Positions 19,184-30,446 of a stretch of 64,000 bases of DNA are shown here, in pieces. The stretch's first letter is position 1; each line of letters starts with the position of its first letter. The DNA comes from Pseudalkalibacillus salsuginis (GTDB lineage Bacteria > Bacillota > Bacilli > Bacillales > Fictibacillaceae). The notes under the pieces are model-generated. The model saw nothing but the letters and a program-made list of their open reading frames with translations, was not told the DNA's origin and ran no database searches. A program made the translations under genes and the position numbers. The DNA lies in assembly GCF_021646685.1 (NCBI RefSeq), contig NZ_JAKJHW010000001.1, positions 496,001 to 560,000 of the forward strand. Direction: 5' to 3'.

Positions 19184-19849
19184 TCAATCGTTTTCTCTGA
19201 GGTCGATGAAAAAGATGCCATCGGACTCTAAAGAGCAAAAAGAAATCTTTTTTAAATCTCGGAAACCTAATTTCTTAAGCTCTTGGCGTAACCAAAATTC
19301 TGTTTTACCTAACCTTTCCAAATGATCTCCCTGGATTTTCCCATCCAAAACCAATGGTAATGGAAAGAGATTACTGCCAGGGTCCTCCTCTTTTTCTTCC
19401 TCTTCCTTCTTGATTACTGAAAGCCTTCCTGTCGGCTCAAGAATCGCAAACTCGACATCCGAAACTTTATTTACTCCATTTTCACGTAACTGTATCAATA
19501 AATCATCGAAGTTGTATCGTTGTTTTTTCATTTGTGCCTCATCAATCTGGCCCCGATCGATGATGACGGAAGGCTTCCCATCGATAATATGCCTCATCTT
19601 TTCACTTTTTAAGGAAACATAGGCAAAAAACACCTGTAGAACCAACAAGACGCCGATTCCGAGCAGTGAGTGCATCATCGGTTTTTCCGGACTTTCAATT
19701 GATATGACCGCCATTTCCGCAATCATGATGGAGACGACAAAGTCAACAATCGAAAGCTGTCCGATTTCTCGCTTCCCCATTAGACGGAAAACAACGATGA
19801 TGATGAAATAAATGAATAGGGTCCGAAACATTATAATCCCGATTTCCAT
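19184..19849 (-). CDS. DUF421 (YetF-family) membrane protein, YrbG-like
   Basis: The 221 residues have three N-terminal transmembrane helices (about 5-25, 35-55, 62-80). Two repeats of the DUF421 soluble module follow (about 85-155 with GKPSVIIDRGQIDEAQMKKQ; about 165-220), separated by a very acidic and basic linker (KKEEEEKEEDPG). GKREIGQLSIVDFVVSI in the membrane part is the family hallmark. GGAG lies nine bases before the ATG. B. subtilis YrbG, in the same place, belongs to this family. Relatives are linked to spore germination or envelope stress, but the biochemical role is not settled. Confidence 0.85.
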   Translation of the reverse strand: MEIGIIMFRTLFIYFIIIVVFRLMGKREIGQLSIVDFVVSIMIAEMAVISIESPEKPMMHSLLGIGVLLVLQVFFAYVSLKSEKMRHIIDGKPSVIIDRGQIDEAQMKKQRYNFDDLLIQLRENGVNKVSDVEFAILEPTGRLSVIKKEEEEKEEDPGSNLFPLPLVLDGKIQGDHLERLGKTEFWLRQELKKLGFRDLKKISFCSLESDGIFFIDLREND

Positions 19850-19922
19850 GGAAGTCTTCTCCTTTCTTTACATAGTCTCACCGACTAAGGAGAAGATATG
19901 AAAAGTTCCAAATGGTAAAATT

Positions 19923-21212
19923 TTAGAAGTAAGCCAACAAATAGCGTAAAACCAAATAGATCGTGGAAATGATTAATGAAACGATCACTACTGGAAATCC
20001 GATCAAAAAGAATTGTACAAAGCTGAACGTCTGTTTAGACTTTGACGCTAATCCTGCAACAATGACATTCGCTGATGCACCGATCAGTGTTGCATTTCCA
20101 CCTAGACATGAACCTAAGGCCAGCGCCCACCAGAGCGGGTCCAGATTTTGGATCCCGTATTCCTCGAACTCCATGATGACAGGTATCATAGCCGCTACAA
20201 ACGGGATATTATCGACAAAACCTGAAAGCAAACCGGATCCCCATAAAATGATGATCGCAGTTTTAGGGATATCCCCTTCTGTCCATGACAATATTCCTCT
20301 TGCCATCTCATCGATGATTCCGACTTCGATCAAACCTCCTACCAGGATAAACAACCCAATAAAGAAAAAGAGCGTCACCCATTCAATTGAACGAAAAACC
20401 TCTTCGATCTCTTGTTCTTCCGTTGTAATCAGTAATAATAATAACGCACCGCTCATGGCTACAGTCGTCAAATCCAAATGAAGGAGCGGATGAAGGAGAA
20501 ATCCGCATATCGTCAATAATAGGACTGTGACTGATTTATAAAGCATCGGCCCTTTCTTCAAAAATTCTTTTGGATCAAGCTGCATCAATTGTAACCGCTT
20601 TTCACTAGATATGAACAATGAACGCCGATAAAAAAGGGAGATCCCTCCGATGACCACGATATAGATAAGAAAGACAACTGGTCCAAGGTTCATGATAAAA
20701 TCATTGAAGTCCAAATGATCGACAGCCTGACCAATCATTATATTGGGAGGGTCCCCAATCAACGTCGCTGTCCCTCCGATATTCGCAAATAAGATAGCGC
20801 TGATCAAAAAAGGAGTACTGGACACATTCAACATATTCGTCAATGTAATGATGATAGGTACTAACAGCAATACTGTTGTAACATTATCTAAAAACGCTGA
20901 GCCGATAGCCGTAATCGTGGACATGACGATCAATAACGGTATCGGCTTTCCTTTAACTTGTCGGGCCAATAGGATCGCTATGTATTCAAAAACGCCATTC
21001 TGGCTTGTGATCGAGACGAGAACCATCATTGAGAATAACAATGCGATCGTATTCCAATCGACATGCTCGAAAAAAGCTTGTTCGACCTCTAAAAGACCAA
21101 GAACGAGCATGATTACGCCACCGCAGCAAGCTACAAGAGCACGATTGATTTTTTCAGTCATAATTCCAATATAACTAGCTAAAAAAATGATAAACGCTAA
21201 AGTTACGCTCAC
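19923..21212 (-). CDS. ArsB/NhaD-type ion transporter (citrate-transporter superfamily)
   Basis: About 429 residues with ten or more hydrophobic segments. Two symmetrical re-entrant signatures are visible: SAFLDNVTTVLLLVPI (near 108) with GGTATLIGDPPNIMI, and SGFVDNIPFVAAMIPV (near 330) with GGNATLIGASANVIV. This doubled pattern is that of the ion transporter superfamily that includes ArsB, NhaD and the P protein. I chose the GTG at 21212 because AGAGG then has normal spacing; an in-frame ATG three codons earlier would sit directly on it. Whether it carries Na+/H+, arsenite or an organic anion cannot be told. No arsenic genes are nearby. Confidence 0.85.
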   Translation of the reverse strand: MSVTLAFIIFLASYIGIMTEKINRALVACCGGVIMLVLGLLEVEQAFFEHVDWNTIALLFSMMVLVSITSQNGVFEYIAILLARQVKGKPIPLLIVMSTITAIGSAFLDNVTTVLLLVPIIITLTNMLNVSSTPFLISAILFANIGGTATLIGDPPNIMIGQAVDHLDFNDFIMNLGPVVFLIYIVVIGGISLFYRRSLFISSEKRLQLMQLDPKEFLKKGPMLYKSVTVLLLTICGFLLHPLLHLDLTTVAMSGALLLLLITTEEQEIEEVFRSIEWVTLFFFIGLFILVGGLIEVGIIDEMARGILSWTEGDIPKTAIIILWGSGLLSGFVDNIPFVAAMIPVIMEFEEYGIQNLDPLWWALALGSCLGGNATLIGASANVIVAGLASKSKQTFSFVQFFLIGFPVVIVSLIISTIYLVLRYLLAYF

Positions 21213-21345
21213 ATTTCCCATCCTCTACTTGTCCGTAATAGTACATGGTATGTAAGGAATCAAGTAAACATGTTCGACTTCTAATTTATCCTGAGGCTGA
21301 ATAAGTTGTACTAAAGAATATACATGCCTATAAGGGGTGAGGAAT

Positions 21346-21723
21346 ATGTCCAGACGTATGATTTCAGCAATGGGGTTCGGGCTTATCGTCGTATTAGCGA
21401 TCATCATGTCCAGCAGCTTCATACTTTCCATGATCCTTCGTTTTTCCAGCTTGACGGAGCAATCTTTGACCTGGGTAATTCTAGGACTATCGGTCATAGC
21501 TTTATTCATAGGAGGGATTGTCTCGGGGAGAAAAGGAAAGGAAAAAGGCTGGCTGCTTGGGGCAGGTACAGGACTGCTGTTTACGATTGTAGTCTTCCTT
21601 GTCCAATACCTTGGATACCAGATCAAATTCGATCCACAGCAATACATGCATCATCTCGGCTATTTGCTTGCATCCGCTTTAGGGGGGATGATGGGGGTGA
21701 ACCTCTCATCCCATAAAAATTAA
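21346..21723 (+). CDS. TIGR04086-type four-helix membrane protein (YrzE)
   Basis: The 125-residue protein MSRRMISAMGFG has four hydrophobic helices (about 8-28, 38-60, 66-88, 100-120), and the second pair includes GGIVSGRKGKEKGWLLG. That layout fits the YrzE/TIGR04086 family of Bacillales. I chose the ATG at 21346, which has AAGGGGTG six bases upstream, over a GTG nine bases earlier. It lies between yajC and the ion transporter, as yrzE does near yajC in B. subtilis, and is transcribed opposite to them. Function unknown. Confidence 0.8.
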   Translation: MSRRMISAMGFGLIVVLAIIMSSSFILSMILRFSSLTEQSLTWVILGLSVIALFIGGIVSGRKGKEKGWLLGAGTGLLFTIVVFLVQYLGYQIKFDPQQYMHHLGYLLASALGGMMGVNLSSHKN

Positions 21724-21750
21724 GGTACCATAACGAAAAGACAGCAACAA

Positions 21751-21816
21751 AAAAAGAGACTGATTCACCATGTGCTTGACCTTTTAGGCACATGCTTTGT
21801 TTCAGCCTCTTTTTTA
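21751..21816. terminator. Bidirectional terminator between the YrzE-type gene and yajC
   Basis: A long imperfect hairpin: AAAAAAGAG and CTCTTTTTT form the base and ATGTGC/GCACAT the top. It ends in T runs on both strands and lies between converging genes, two bases from the yajC stop. Confidence 0.8.
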
Positions 21817-21818
21817 GA

Positions 21819-22091
21819 TTACTGATTATTATCGACCACTTCGCGAATTGCAGAGCGATCGTATGTAAGTTTCGATCCATCTCCTGCACGAAGGACGACT
21901 GAGTTGTTTTCTTCGTCAATCGCTTCGACTGTAGCGTGTAAACCACCAATCGTAATGACGCGATTTCCCTTCTCAAGACTCGCCTGCATTTGAGCCGTCT
22001 TTTTCTGACGCTTTTGTTGAGGTCTGATCAAGATGAAATAGAAAATCACAAACATTAGAATAATTGGTATCAATCCACCTAAACCTTCCAT
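21819..22091 (-). CDS. yajC: Preprotein translocase subunit YajC
   Basis: Small single-helix membrane partner of SecDF in the holo-translocon. The 90 residues have one N-terminal transmembrane helix (about 6-24, PIILMFVIFYFILIRPQQK). The basic RPQQKRQKK stretch and a small soluble domain with GNRVITIGGLHATV follow, all diagnostic. It follows tgt on the same strand with a 33-base gap and ends at a terminator, giving the queA-tgt-yajC order found across bacteria; secDF is about 5 kb away. Confidence 0.96.
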   Translation of the reverse strand: MEGLGGLIPIILMFVIFYFILIRPQQKRQKKTAQMQASLEKGNRVITIGGLHATVEAIDEENNSVVLRAGDGSKLTYDRSAIREVVDNNQ

Positions 22092-22124
22092 GTGCTGTTC
22101 CCCCCTTTCAAATCATAGTATATG

Positions 22125-24313
<2,189 letters not shown>

Positions 24314-24371
24314 AATCGTTCACCTTATTCATAAGCTTTTTGTTTTTCATTGATGTGGTCAAGAGAGAGCA

Positions 24372-24563
24372 TTATCTGAATCGTCCGATCAAATAAAAGA
24401 TCAACGATAGGACAATGCTCACGACGATTGAGGTAACAATCGGAAAATAAAAGGTCGTATTCCCTTTTTTGAAAACAATGTCGCCTGGCAGCTTACCGAT
24501 AAAGCTGCCGATGATACCAAAAAGAATAAATACGATCCCGATTACGATGAAAATTTTACTCAT
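24372..24563 (-). CDS. DUF2905 small membrane protein
   Basis: A 63-residue protein with two hydrophobic helices (about 3-24 and 38-60) joined by a loop with [19 protein letters not shown], which is the DUF2905 signature. It overlaps the ruvB stop by four bases (ATGA) and is followed by queA, a position this family commonly holds. Function unknown; the tight coupling to ruvB may be only operonic. Confidence 0.88.
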   Translation of the reverse strand: MSKIFIVIGIVFILFGIIGSFIGKLPGDIVFKKGNTTFYFPIVTSIVVSIVLSLIFYLIGRFR

Positions 24564-25564
24564 GATCTTTTCGGTTCCTCCAAGTCAAAATGCTTGTAAG
24601 CAAGTCCCGTGGCCATGCGCCCCCTTGGTGTACGTTGAATGAACCCAATTTGGAGCAAGTAAGGTTCATATACATCCTCAATGGTTTGAGGCTCTTCCCC
24701 TATTGTTGCAGCGATGGTATTCAAACCGACAGGACCTCCCTTGTAATTTTCAATCATCCCTCTTAACAATTTATAGTCAATGTTGTCCAATCCTAAACGG
24801 TCCACCTGCAGTCTTTCAAGTGCTTGGACCGCAATATCCTTTGTTATGATCCCCTCACCTTGTACTTGTGCGAAGTCACGGACCCTTTTCAAAAGCCGGT
24901 TCACAATTCGTGGTGTCCCCCTTGCCCTTCGCCCCAGCTCTTCAGCAGCATCAGACTGTACTTGTATCTCAAAGAAATCCCCTGTCCGGATGACGATCTC
25001 TGTCAAATCTTCCAGTTCGTAATAATCAAGCCTGCTGTGGACACCAAAACGGTCACGAAGTGGCGCAGATAATAAACCTGCCCGGGTAGTCGCACCTACC
25101 AACGTGAACGGCGGGAGGTCCAAGCGTACAGATCTTGCAGTTTCACCTTTTCCAATAACAATGTCAAGGCAGAAATCTTCCATTGCAGGATATAACACTT
25201 CCTCCACAGAACGATGAAGTCTATGAATTTCATCAATGAATAGGACATCACCAGGTTCAAGCGCAGTCAAAACCGCTGCTAGATCACCAGGCCGCTCAAT
25301 GGCAGGACCACTGGTCGTTCGTATATTGACCCCCATTTCATTCGCGATGATGCAGGAAAGAGTCGTCTTTCCCAATCCTGGCGGTCCATAAAGGAGCACA
25401 TGATCGAGCGGTTCACTACGCATTTTCGCAGCTTCTATAAATACTTTAAGGTTTTCCTTCACCTTTTGTTGTCCGATATATTGCTGGAGATACTGCGGAC
25501 GTAAACTGAATTCAAGTGTTTCATCATCCTGATTGAGTTCATTTGAAATAATCCGTTCTTCCAT
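24560..25564 (-). CDS. ruvB: Holliday junction branch migration ATPase RuvB
   Basis: AAA+ motor that drives branch migration of Holliday junctions with RuvA. The 334 residues contain Walker A ([14 protein letters not shown], near 55-68), Walker B (FIDEIHRL, near 108), sensor 1 (GATTRAG), the arginine finger region (LRDRFG) and a C-terminal winged helix (about 260-330, [13 protein letters not shown]). It lies 18 bases downstream of ruvA. As in other Firmicutes, no ruvC follows; RecU does that job. Confidence 0.98.
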   Translation of the reverse strand: MEERIISNELNQDDETLEFSLRPQYLQQYIGQQKVKENLKVFIEAAKMRSEPLDHVLLYGPPGLGKTTLSCIIANEMGVNIRTTSGPAIERPGDLAAVLTALEPGDVLFIDEIHRLHRSVEEVLYPAMEDFCLDIVIGKGETARSVRLDLPPFTLVGATTRAGLLSAPLRDRFGVHSRLDYYELEDLTEIVIRTGDFFEIQVQSDAAEELGRRARGTPRIVNRLLKRVRDFAQVQGEGIITKDIAVQALERLQVDRLGLDNIDYKLLRGMIENYKGGPVGLNTIAATIGEEPQTIEDVYEPYLLQIGFIQRTPRGRMATGLAYKHFDLEEPKRS

Positions 25565-25582
25565 CTCACACCCACCTCAGGT

Positions 25583-26176
25583 TTAATTCAATAATAATTG
25601 TAAAGCTTTCTTGATGTATTGATCGGTTGTCAATTCACCTTCACCTTCTAGCTGAGGTGCAATCTTTTTGATTTCTCTATGACCATATCCTAGGGCCTCA
25701 AGCGCTTCAAACGCATCTTGCAAACCATCTTGAGGAACCTCGACCCTTGGCCTTTCCTCAATCTTCACTTCTGTCCAAGTCGTCAACTTCCCTTTCAAAT
25801 CTAAAATCATCTGTCTTGCTGTCTTTTTTCCAACTCCCGGAAAACGTGTCAAAAACTTTTCATCTTCATTCTCAACCGCAGAAACAACCTGATCCGGTTT
25901 CCCTGAAGCTAAAATGGCAAGTGCTCCCTTTGGCCCGATTCCCGAAACTTGAATCAATTTCATGAAAAGATCACGTTCATCCAGATTTTCAAACCCGTAT
26001 AACGCAAGAATATCTTCCCGGACATGCTGATAGGTATAAATTGTTGTAGTGTTTCCGATTTGCTTTTGATAAACGAACGGATTTGGACAATTTATTTTAT
26101 AACCGATGTTTCCGCATTCAATGACGACATGATCTGTATGTATGTATTTTACTTGACCAGTAATATAATCAATCAA
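25583..26176 (-). CDS. ruvA: Holliday junction branch migration protein RuvA
   Basis: Tetrameric junction-binding partner of RuvB. The 197 residues show the N-terminal OB fold (about 1-62). Tandem helix-hairpin-helix motifs follow (KLIQVSGIGPKGALAI near 75, FPGVGKKTARQMILDLK near 110), then the RuvB-binding C-terminal three-helix domain (about 150-197). The start is a TTG at 26176 with AGAAGG nine bases upstream; the family's MI[DE] start supports it. It heads the ruvA-ruvB-DUF2905-queA-tgt-yajC cluster. Confidence 0.96.
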   Translation of the reverse strand: MIDYITGQVKYIHTDHVVIECGNIGYKINCPNPFVYQKQIGNTTTIYTYQHVREDILALYGFENLDERDLFMKLIQVSGIGPKGALAILASGKPDQVVSAVENEDEKFLTRFPGVGKKTARQMILDLKGKLTTWTEVKIEERPRVEVPQDGLQDAFEALEALGYGHREIKKIAPQLEGEGELTTDQYIKKALQLLLN

Positions 26177-26231
26177 TGGTAGTAACCTTCTCCCCTATGT
26201 AGTGCGTATGATCTCTCTCCTATTGAAAATA

Positions 26232-26259
26232 CGAACGTTTCTTCTTATTTTTTATTGTA
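26232..26259 (-). promoter_or_regulatory. Candidate ruvA promoter with LexA/SOS-box-like operator
   Basis: On the minus strand a TACAAT -10 box (26254-26259) has no convincing -35. Just downstream, AGAAGAAACGTTCG (26232-26245) differs from the Bacillus LexA operator (CGAAC, four bases, GTTCG) at two positions only. ruvAB belongs to the LexA regulon in B. subtilis, which makes this placement sensible, but one half-site is weak. Confidence 0.4.
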
Positions 26260-26394
26260 GCATATCAGTTGAAGAAAAGTCGATGGAATATAGACCTGGA
26301 TAGGATGGATTCTCTAGATGTAAAACGACCCAAGTATGATCACTCATAAAATCAATTTAATATCCAGTTCAGTCCTTATAATGAACATTAAAAG

Positions 26395-26419
26395 ACCTAC
26401 TGCTAATAAGGCAGTAGGC
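26395..26419 (-). terminator. Terminator of bofC
   Basis: CCTACTGC and GCAGTAGG form a perfect 8-bp stem with a seven-base loop; read on the minus strand it ends in TCTTTT. It lies about 24 bases after the bofC stop codon. Confidence 0.75.
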
Positions 26420-26442
26420 CAAGGCTCCAGGTTATCAGCCCT

Positions 26443-27009
26443 TTATTCTTTTATTGCATAGGGTTTATATTGATTGATTACTTCTTGATAATTTGTCTTC
26501 GTCTCAACTCGAATACCCTCTCTTAACTTTTTCAGAAGGTTGCTTTCAAGTTTATGGACATCAATTTGATAGAACGATTGAATAACTTGGTCTTCATGGG
26601 GTCTACCGTTGAAGATCGTAAGGATACCATCTTCGGTCAAACCAAAATATCCATTTACTTTCAATAGTGGCGAGATATCGTCTATTTCCTGTTCAAATAT
26701 GATTCGACTCAAATCTTGGTCAACCAATTGCCAGTCTGCATATGCTGCCCAAAAGTCATCCATTGACCAGATCGTTTCATAGATGACTTCTTGACTGCTT
26801 TCCCCGTCTAAATAAGTTCGCTGTAGAAGAACTTCGACCGTAAGTGGCCCGGAAACAGTTTGTGCTTTTGGACTTCCTGTTTGAACCTGCGAAGGTAAAT
26901 TTGCTTTCACCTCATCCTCAAACGAATGAAACAAGAGTACATAAACTGCCCCTAAAACGGTCACAACTAATGGAAACACCCATGCTGTTTTCATGGAGAA
27001 GGCTTTCAC
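26443..27009 (-). CDS. bofC: Intercompartmental signalling factor BofC
   Basis: Forespore-secreted protein that, in B. subtilis, restrains the SpoIVB protease that triggers pro-SigK processing by SpoIVFB. About 188 residues show an N-terminal membrane anchor or signal segment (about 6-28) and the two BofC domains. These are the N-terminal TVEVLLQRTYLDGESSQE module and the C-terminal YFGLTEDGILTIFNGRP module. I chose the GTG at 27009 (AGGTG eight bases upstream); a TTG one codon earlier is possible. It lies upstream of ruvA as in B. subtilis. Its pathway partners spoIVFA and spoIVFB are about 10 kb away in this window. Confidence 0.92.
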   Translation of the reverse strand: MKAFSMKTAWVFPLVVTVLGAVYVLLFHSFEDEVKANLPSQVQTGSPKAQTVSGPLTVEVLLQRTYLDGESSQEVIYETIWSMDDFWAAYADWQLVDQDLSRIIFEQEIDDISPLLKVNGYFGLTEDGILTIFNGRPHEDQVIQSFYQIDVHKLESNLLKKLREGIRVETKTNYQEVINQYKPYAIKE

Positions 27010-27093
27010 CAACTATCACCTCTCGTTGTCTTCTTCAGACAATTATACATTCAGTAATAGTTTTACCGTATTAGGATAATTTATCCATCTTGT

Positions 27094-27849
27094 TCAAGAG
27101 AAATGCGCCTCGTATTCTTCATCATCTACTTCCAAGTTGTGATACACTTCTTGTACATCTTCCAGATCTTCCAACGCATCAATCAAACCAAACATCTTTT
27201 TAGCATCTTCACTTTCAAGCTTTGTGAGTGTTTGAGGGATCATTGTAATTTCTGAAATAGAAGGTGTATAACCTTTTGCCAGCAGTTCTTCTTTCACACT
27301 GGAAAAGTTCTCTGCATCAGTATGGATCTCATAGGTGTCTTCTTTTACTTCATACTCTTCTGCACCTGCTTCAATGATTTCCAGCATGAATTCATCTTCA
27401 GATAATGAAACATTTTCTTGAGGAATGATGATCAATCCTTTTCGATCAAACATGAAAGCGACGCATCCGGATTCTCCAAGGTTTCCTCCGTTTTTAGAAA
27501 ACGCATGTCTCACTTCAGCTGCAGTACGGTTTTTATTATCAGTCAACACTTCTACCATCACTGCTGTCCCTCCGACACCATACCCTTCATAGACGATTTC
27601 TTCGTAATTGGCACCTTCTATATTCCCAGTTGCCTTTTTGATGGCTCGATCGATGTTTTCATTCGGCATATTCGCGGATTTGGCTTTATCAATGGTTAAT
27701 CGCAGCGATGGGTTCGTTTCTGGATCGCCTCCACCCTCTTTCGCTGCTACGAAAATTTCTTTTGCAAGCTTCATGAATACTTTTCCGCGTTTCGCATCCT
27801 GTGCATTTTTCCGCCGCTGTATATTTTTCCATTTAGAATGTCCTGCCAT
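27094..27849 (-). CDS. yebC: YebC/PmpR-family protein
   Basis: Member of the YebC family, described as DNA-binding regulators in some bacteria and more recently as translation factors easing polyproline stalling. The 251 residues begin [15 protein letters not shown] and carry the three YebC domains in order: the basic N-terminal bundle (1-75), the [19 protein letters not shown] module (near 90) and the acidic C-terminal domain. An open frame continues about fifty codons upstream but crosses the terminator of the previous gene. The ATG at 27849 with GGGGAG is therefore the start. It matches yrbC of B. subtilis. Confidence 0.95.
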   Translation of the reverse strand: MAGHSKWKNIQRRKNAQDAKRGKVFMKLAKEIFVAAKEGGGDPETNPSLRLTIDKAKSANMPNENIDRAIKKATGNIEGANYEEIVYEGYGVGGTAVMVEVLTDNKNRTAAEVRHAFSKNGGNLGESGCVAFMFDRKGLIIIPQENVSLSEDEFMLEIIEAGAEEYEVKEDTYEIHTDAENFSSVKEELLAKGYTPSISEITMIPQTLTKLESEDAKKMFGLIDALEDLEDVQEVYHNLEVDDEEYEAHFS

Positions 27850-27917
27850 AATGTTTCTCCCCTTTTGATGCACTTCAGTATCAATATAGCACATATGTTT
27901 ATCTGTAAAAAGAAAAT

Positions 27918-27945
27918 GGGAGTGACACACTAAGTGCCACCTCCC
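27918..27945 (-). terminator. Terminator downstream of the spore lipoprotein gene
   Basis: On the minus strand GGGAGGTGGCAC pairs with GTGTCACTCCC (one bulged G) across five bases and leads into a T-rich stretch. It lies 13 bases after the stop codon at 27959. Confidence 0.75.
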
Positions 27946-27958
27946 GATCAACATCCGA

Positions 27959-28525
27959 TTAACGATTGTTTCCAAAAGGGCGTTGTACTTCATCGCCAAG
28001 ATCGTTCATAATTCCATTGACATCTGAACGCACCTCAGCGAAACCATTACCGCCCCTTAAGTCATCGTCGACGTTTCTGATTCTTGTAAACATATCTTCA
28101 TCCGTTGTTACACGAACATTTTTATCTGTCATTTGTTGCACAGTGTTTTTGACTTTGTCCCTGATCGTTTGATCATTACGATCGTTCGTATCGATACCTA
28201 TTAGAACTGTATCCCCATTTACGACGACACGAGCGTCATTAACGTCATTCATGCCCTTGACTCTATCACGGATCCGCTGCGCTAGATCTCCACCGTTGTA
28301 ATCGTCTGCATAATTGACTTCTGCTCTATCCAAGTCATTACGGTTGCGGTCACGATCAGCTATCTCAGTTAAAGGACCTTCACCATCAGTATTATTGGAG
28401 TAGTACCCGATTGGCCGCGTATCATTGTTGTAACGGGTATCCATTGCCTCATTACCGTCTGCATTACAGGCTGACATCGTAACTGTCAGCATAAGTGCCG
28501 AAGTCAAAACCATTGATTTTTTCAT
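27959..28525 (-). CDS. YhcN/YlaJ-family sporulation lipoprotein (CoxA/YrbB position)
   Basis: A 188-residue exported lipoprotein. The signal peptide ends in a lipobox-like MSAC with the acylated Cys at about residue 20. A hydrophilic, Asn/Asp/Arg-rich region follows ([20 protein letters not shown]). Then comes the YhcN/YlaJ fold with [22 protein letters not shown] and [10 protein letters not shown] (about 80-160). Members are found in spore inner membrane or cortex. B. subtilis has coxA (yrbB), a spore cortex protein, in exactly this place between yrbC and safA, so this is probably its counterpart. Confidence 0.82.
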   Translation of the reverse strand: MKKSMVLTSALMLTVTMSACNADGNEAMDTRYNNDTRPIGYYSNNTDGEGPLTEIADRDRNRNDLDRAEVNYADDYNGGDLAQRIRDRVKGMNDVNDARVVVNGDTVLIGIDTNDRNDQTIRDKVKNTVQQMTDKNVRVTTDEDMFTRIRNVDDDLRGGNGFAEVRSDVNGIMNDLGDEVQRPFGNNR

Positions 28526-28597
28526 AAAATAAACCTCCTTTCACCATTTAGAATGGCAATCAGAGGTTTAAAATAATCTCAATTACAATGGAAATGA

Positions 28598-30247
28598 TTA
28601 ACTTTTGTTTTTGCCCTTAGGTTCTTTTTTCTTTTCTTTTCGAGGCTGCATCTGGATGTCGATGTCCCAATAAGGATCTCTCCCAGGAGTTTGGCCCATA
28701 AATGGAAGCTGACCCATTCCGCCCTGATCTTGCTGCATCCACGGCATTTGTCCCGCTTGCTGGTCTTGGCCCATCATCGGAAATTGACCCATTCCCGCTT
28801 GCCCTTGCTGCATCCACGGCATTTGGCCTGCTCCTGCTTGATCTTGGCCCATCGTCGGAAACTGGCCCATTCCCGCTTGCCCTTGCTGTATCCACGGCAT
28901 TTGGCCTGCTCCTGCTTGATCTTGGCCCATCGTCGGAAACTGGCCCATTCCCGCTTGCCCTTGCTGCATCCACGGCATTTGGCCTGCTCCTGCTTGATCT
29001 TGGCCCATCGTCGGAAACTGGCCCATTCCCGCTTGCCCTTGTTGCATCCATGGCGATTGACCTGTGCCTTGCTGGCCTTGACCCATCGTCGGGAGCTGAC
29101 CCATTCCCGCTTGCCCTTGTTGCATCCATGGCGATTGACCTGTGCCTTGCTGGCCTTGACCCATCGTTGGGAACTGCCCCATTCCCGCTTGGTCCTGGGT
29201 TAGCCAGGGATTTTGTGCTTCATTATTTTGCCCATGTTGCATCCATGGCATCTGTCCTGCTCCCTGTTGATCTTGCTGCATCCATGGCATCTGCCCTGCT
29301 CCCTGCTGGCCATGTTGCATCCATGGCATCTGCCCTGCTCCCTGTTGATCTTGCTGCATCCATGGCATCTGCCCTGCTCCCTCCTGGCCATGTTGCATCC
29401 ATGGCATCTGCCCTGCTCCCTGCTGGCCATGTTGCATCCATGATTGACCCATTCCGCCATGACCTTGGCTCATCCATTGATAATCATCTGGAGCCATTTC
29501 TTCCATACCGTACATTCCTTGATGCCCCATGTAACCTGTTGGCATTTCTCCGTAATGGTCCATATGCCCATACATAGAGTAATCACCCATATGATGAGGC
29601 GAATATCCGTATGGTTGCATCATCGGATCACAGCAAGGATCCATCATTCCGTATGAATCATGGTAGCCCCATGGACCTGAACAAGGATCCGGCATGCAAT
29701 AATCGTCATATGGAACACATTCAACTGGAGGACATGGCTCTATAGGCTTTGGCTTTGGAATTTCATAAGTGGTCGTTTTTTCTTCCTGTTGTATGCCTAA
29801 TGTAATTTGAAACTCTTCCTCTGTAATCGGTGCCTTAGGTTTTTTAGGAACCGGTTTCTCCTTCACAATCGGCTTTTCCTTTATCGGTTTTTCTTTGATC
29901 GGCATCTCCTTTTTAATCGGCATTTCTTTTTTCACAGGCTTTTGAATAGGCATTTCTTTTTTCAGTTTAGGTATTGGCATTTCTTTTTTTGGTTTAGGAA
30001 TCGGTATTTCCTTTGCAATTGGCTTTTCTTTCATTTTCATATGAGGCTTGATATGGGGATTCAGATTGCCAGGTTTATTCGCTTTTCCGTGCGGATTACT
30101 TGCCGGTACATTTACTTTAGCACCTGGATAAATGATATCAGGTGTACTGATTTGGGGATTTGCTTTAATGACATCTTGTAACTCAACACCGTACATTTTA
30201 GATATTTTCCAGAGTGTATCCCCTTTTTTCACAATGTGAATTTTCAA
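28598..30247 (-). CDS. safA: Spore coat morphogenetic protein SafA, repeat-rich
   Basis: Inner-coat assembly protein that binds SpoVID and recruits coat proteins to the forming spore. The 549 residues start at a TTG (GGGAGGAGAT upstream) with a LysM domain (1-50, IHIVKKGDTLWKISKMYGV). A Lys/Pro/Glu linker made of KEMPI-type repeats follows (about 70-140). Then come a Cys/Met/Tyr/His-rich stretch (about 170-260) and a long tract of 13-residue Gln/Gly/Met repeats such as GAGQMPWMQQ (about 270-520). The tail is basic (PRKEKKKEPKGKNK). B. subtilis SafA also has a LysM head and a low-complexity body, but this repeat tract is distinctive. A TTG start limits expression. Confidence 0.9.
   Translation of the reverse strand: MKIHIVKKGDTLWKISKMYGVELQDVIKANPQISTPDIIYPGAKVNVPASNPHGKANKPGNLNPHIKPHMKMKEKPIAKEIPIPKPKKEMPIPKLKKEMPIQKPVKKEMPIKKEMPIKEKPIKEKPIVKEKPVPKKPKAPITEEEFQITLGIQQEEKTTTYEIPKPKPIEPCPPVECVPYDDYCMPDPCSGPWGYHDSYGMMDPCCDPMMQPYGYSPHHMGDYSMYGHMDHYGEMPTGYMGHQGMYGMEEMAPDDYQWMSQGHGGMGQSWMQHGQQGAGQMPWMQHGQEGAGQMPWMQQDQQGAGQMPWMQHGQQGAGQMPWMQQDQQGAGQMPWMQHGQNNEAQNPWLTQDQAGMGQFPTMGQGQQGTGQSPWMQQGQAGMGQLPTMGQGQQGTGQSPWMQQGQAGMGQFPTMGQDQAGAGQMPWMQQGQAGMGQFPTMGQDQAGAGQMPWIQQGQAGMGQFPTMGQDQAGAGQMPWMQQGQAGMGQFPMMGQDQQAGQMPWMQQDQGGMGQLPFMGQTPGRDPYWDIDIQMQPRKEKKKEPKGKNKS
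28740..29440 (-). repeat. Tandem repeats coding for the SafA Gln/Met/Gly tract
   Basis: A 39-bp unit coding for 13 residues (GAGQMPWMQQDQQ/HGQQ) is repeated head to tail in the upstream part. Further on it has become a 78-bp double unit alternating GAGQMPWMQQGQA with GMGQFPTMGQDQA; successive double units are spaced exactly 78 bp (28860, 28938). Near-identity between units at DNA level points to recent expansion. The periodicity keeps several other frames open, including on the opposite strand, which are not genes. Confidence 0.9.
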
Positions 30248-30446
30248 AACGATCTCCTCCCTGCCTAATTCATTACACAGTATATGAGAGATTGGGCATC
30301 TTGCTACAATTTTACAAACGCGCTGTTCACCATAATCAATATATGATTCCCATGAAATTCATATTCAATTTTGTTGGTAAAGCTCGTGATTCCCATAAGA
30401 GTTATGGTATTCTAAAAACGAAACTGTTGTTTTGGGAGGAGATACG

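Noticed and set aside
19963-20481. A 172-codon + strand open frame opposite the ion transporter
   Set aside because: Antisense shadow of a hydrophobic membrane protein; no start signal and no recognisable product.
27850-27999. Fifty-codon N-terminal extension of YebC
   Set aside because: It crosses the terminator and overlaps the end of the spore lipoprotein gene; the family always starts MAGHSKW.
28740-29440. CRISPR-like regular repeats
   Set aside because: The periodicity has no unique spacers, is in frame throughout and codes for a coat protein tract; no cas genes are near.
28702-29577. A 291-codon open frame on the + strand, and several others, opposite safA
   Set aside because: They exist only because the 39/78-bp repeat units contain no stops in other frames; the products are simple repeats without start signals, while the minus-strand frame has a LysM domain and a good ribosome-binding site.
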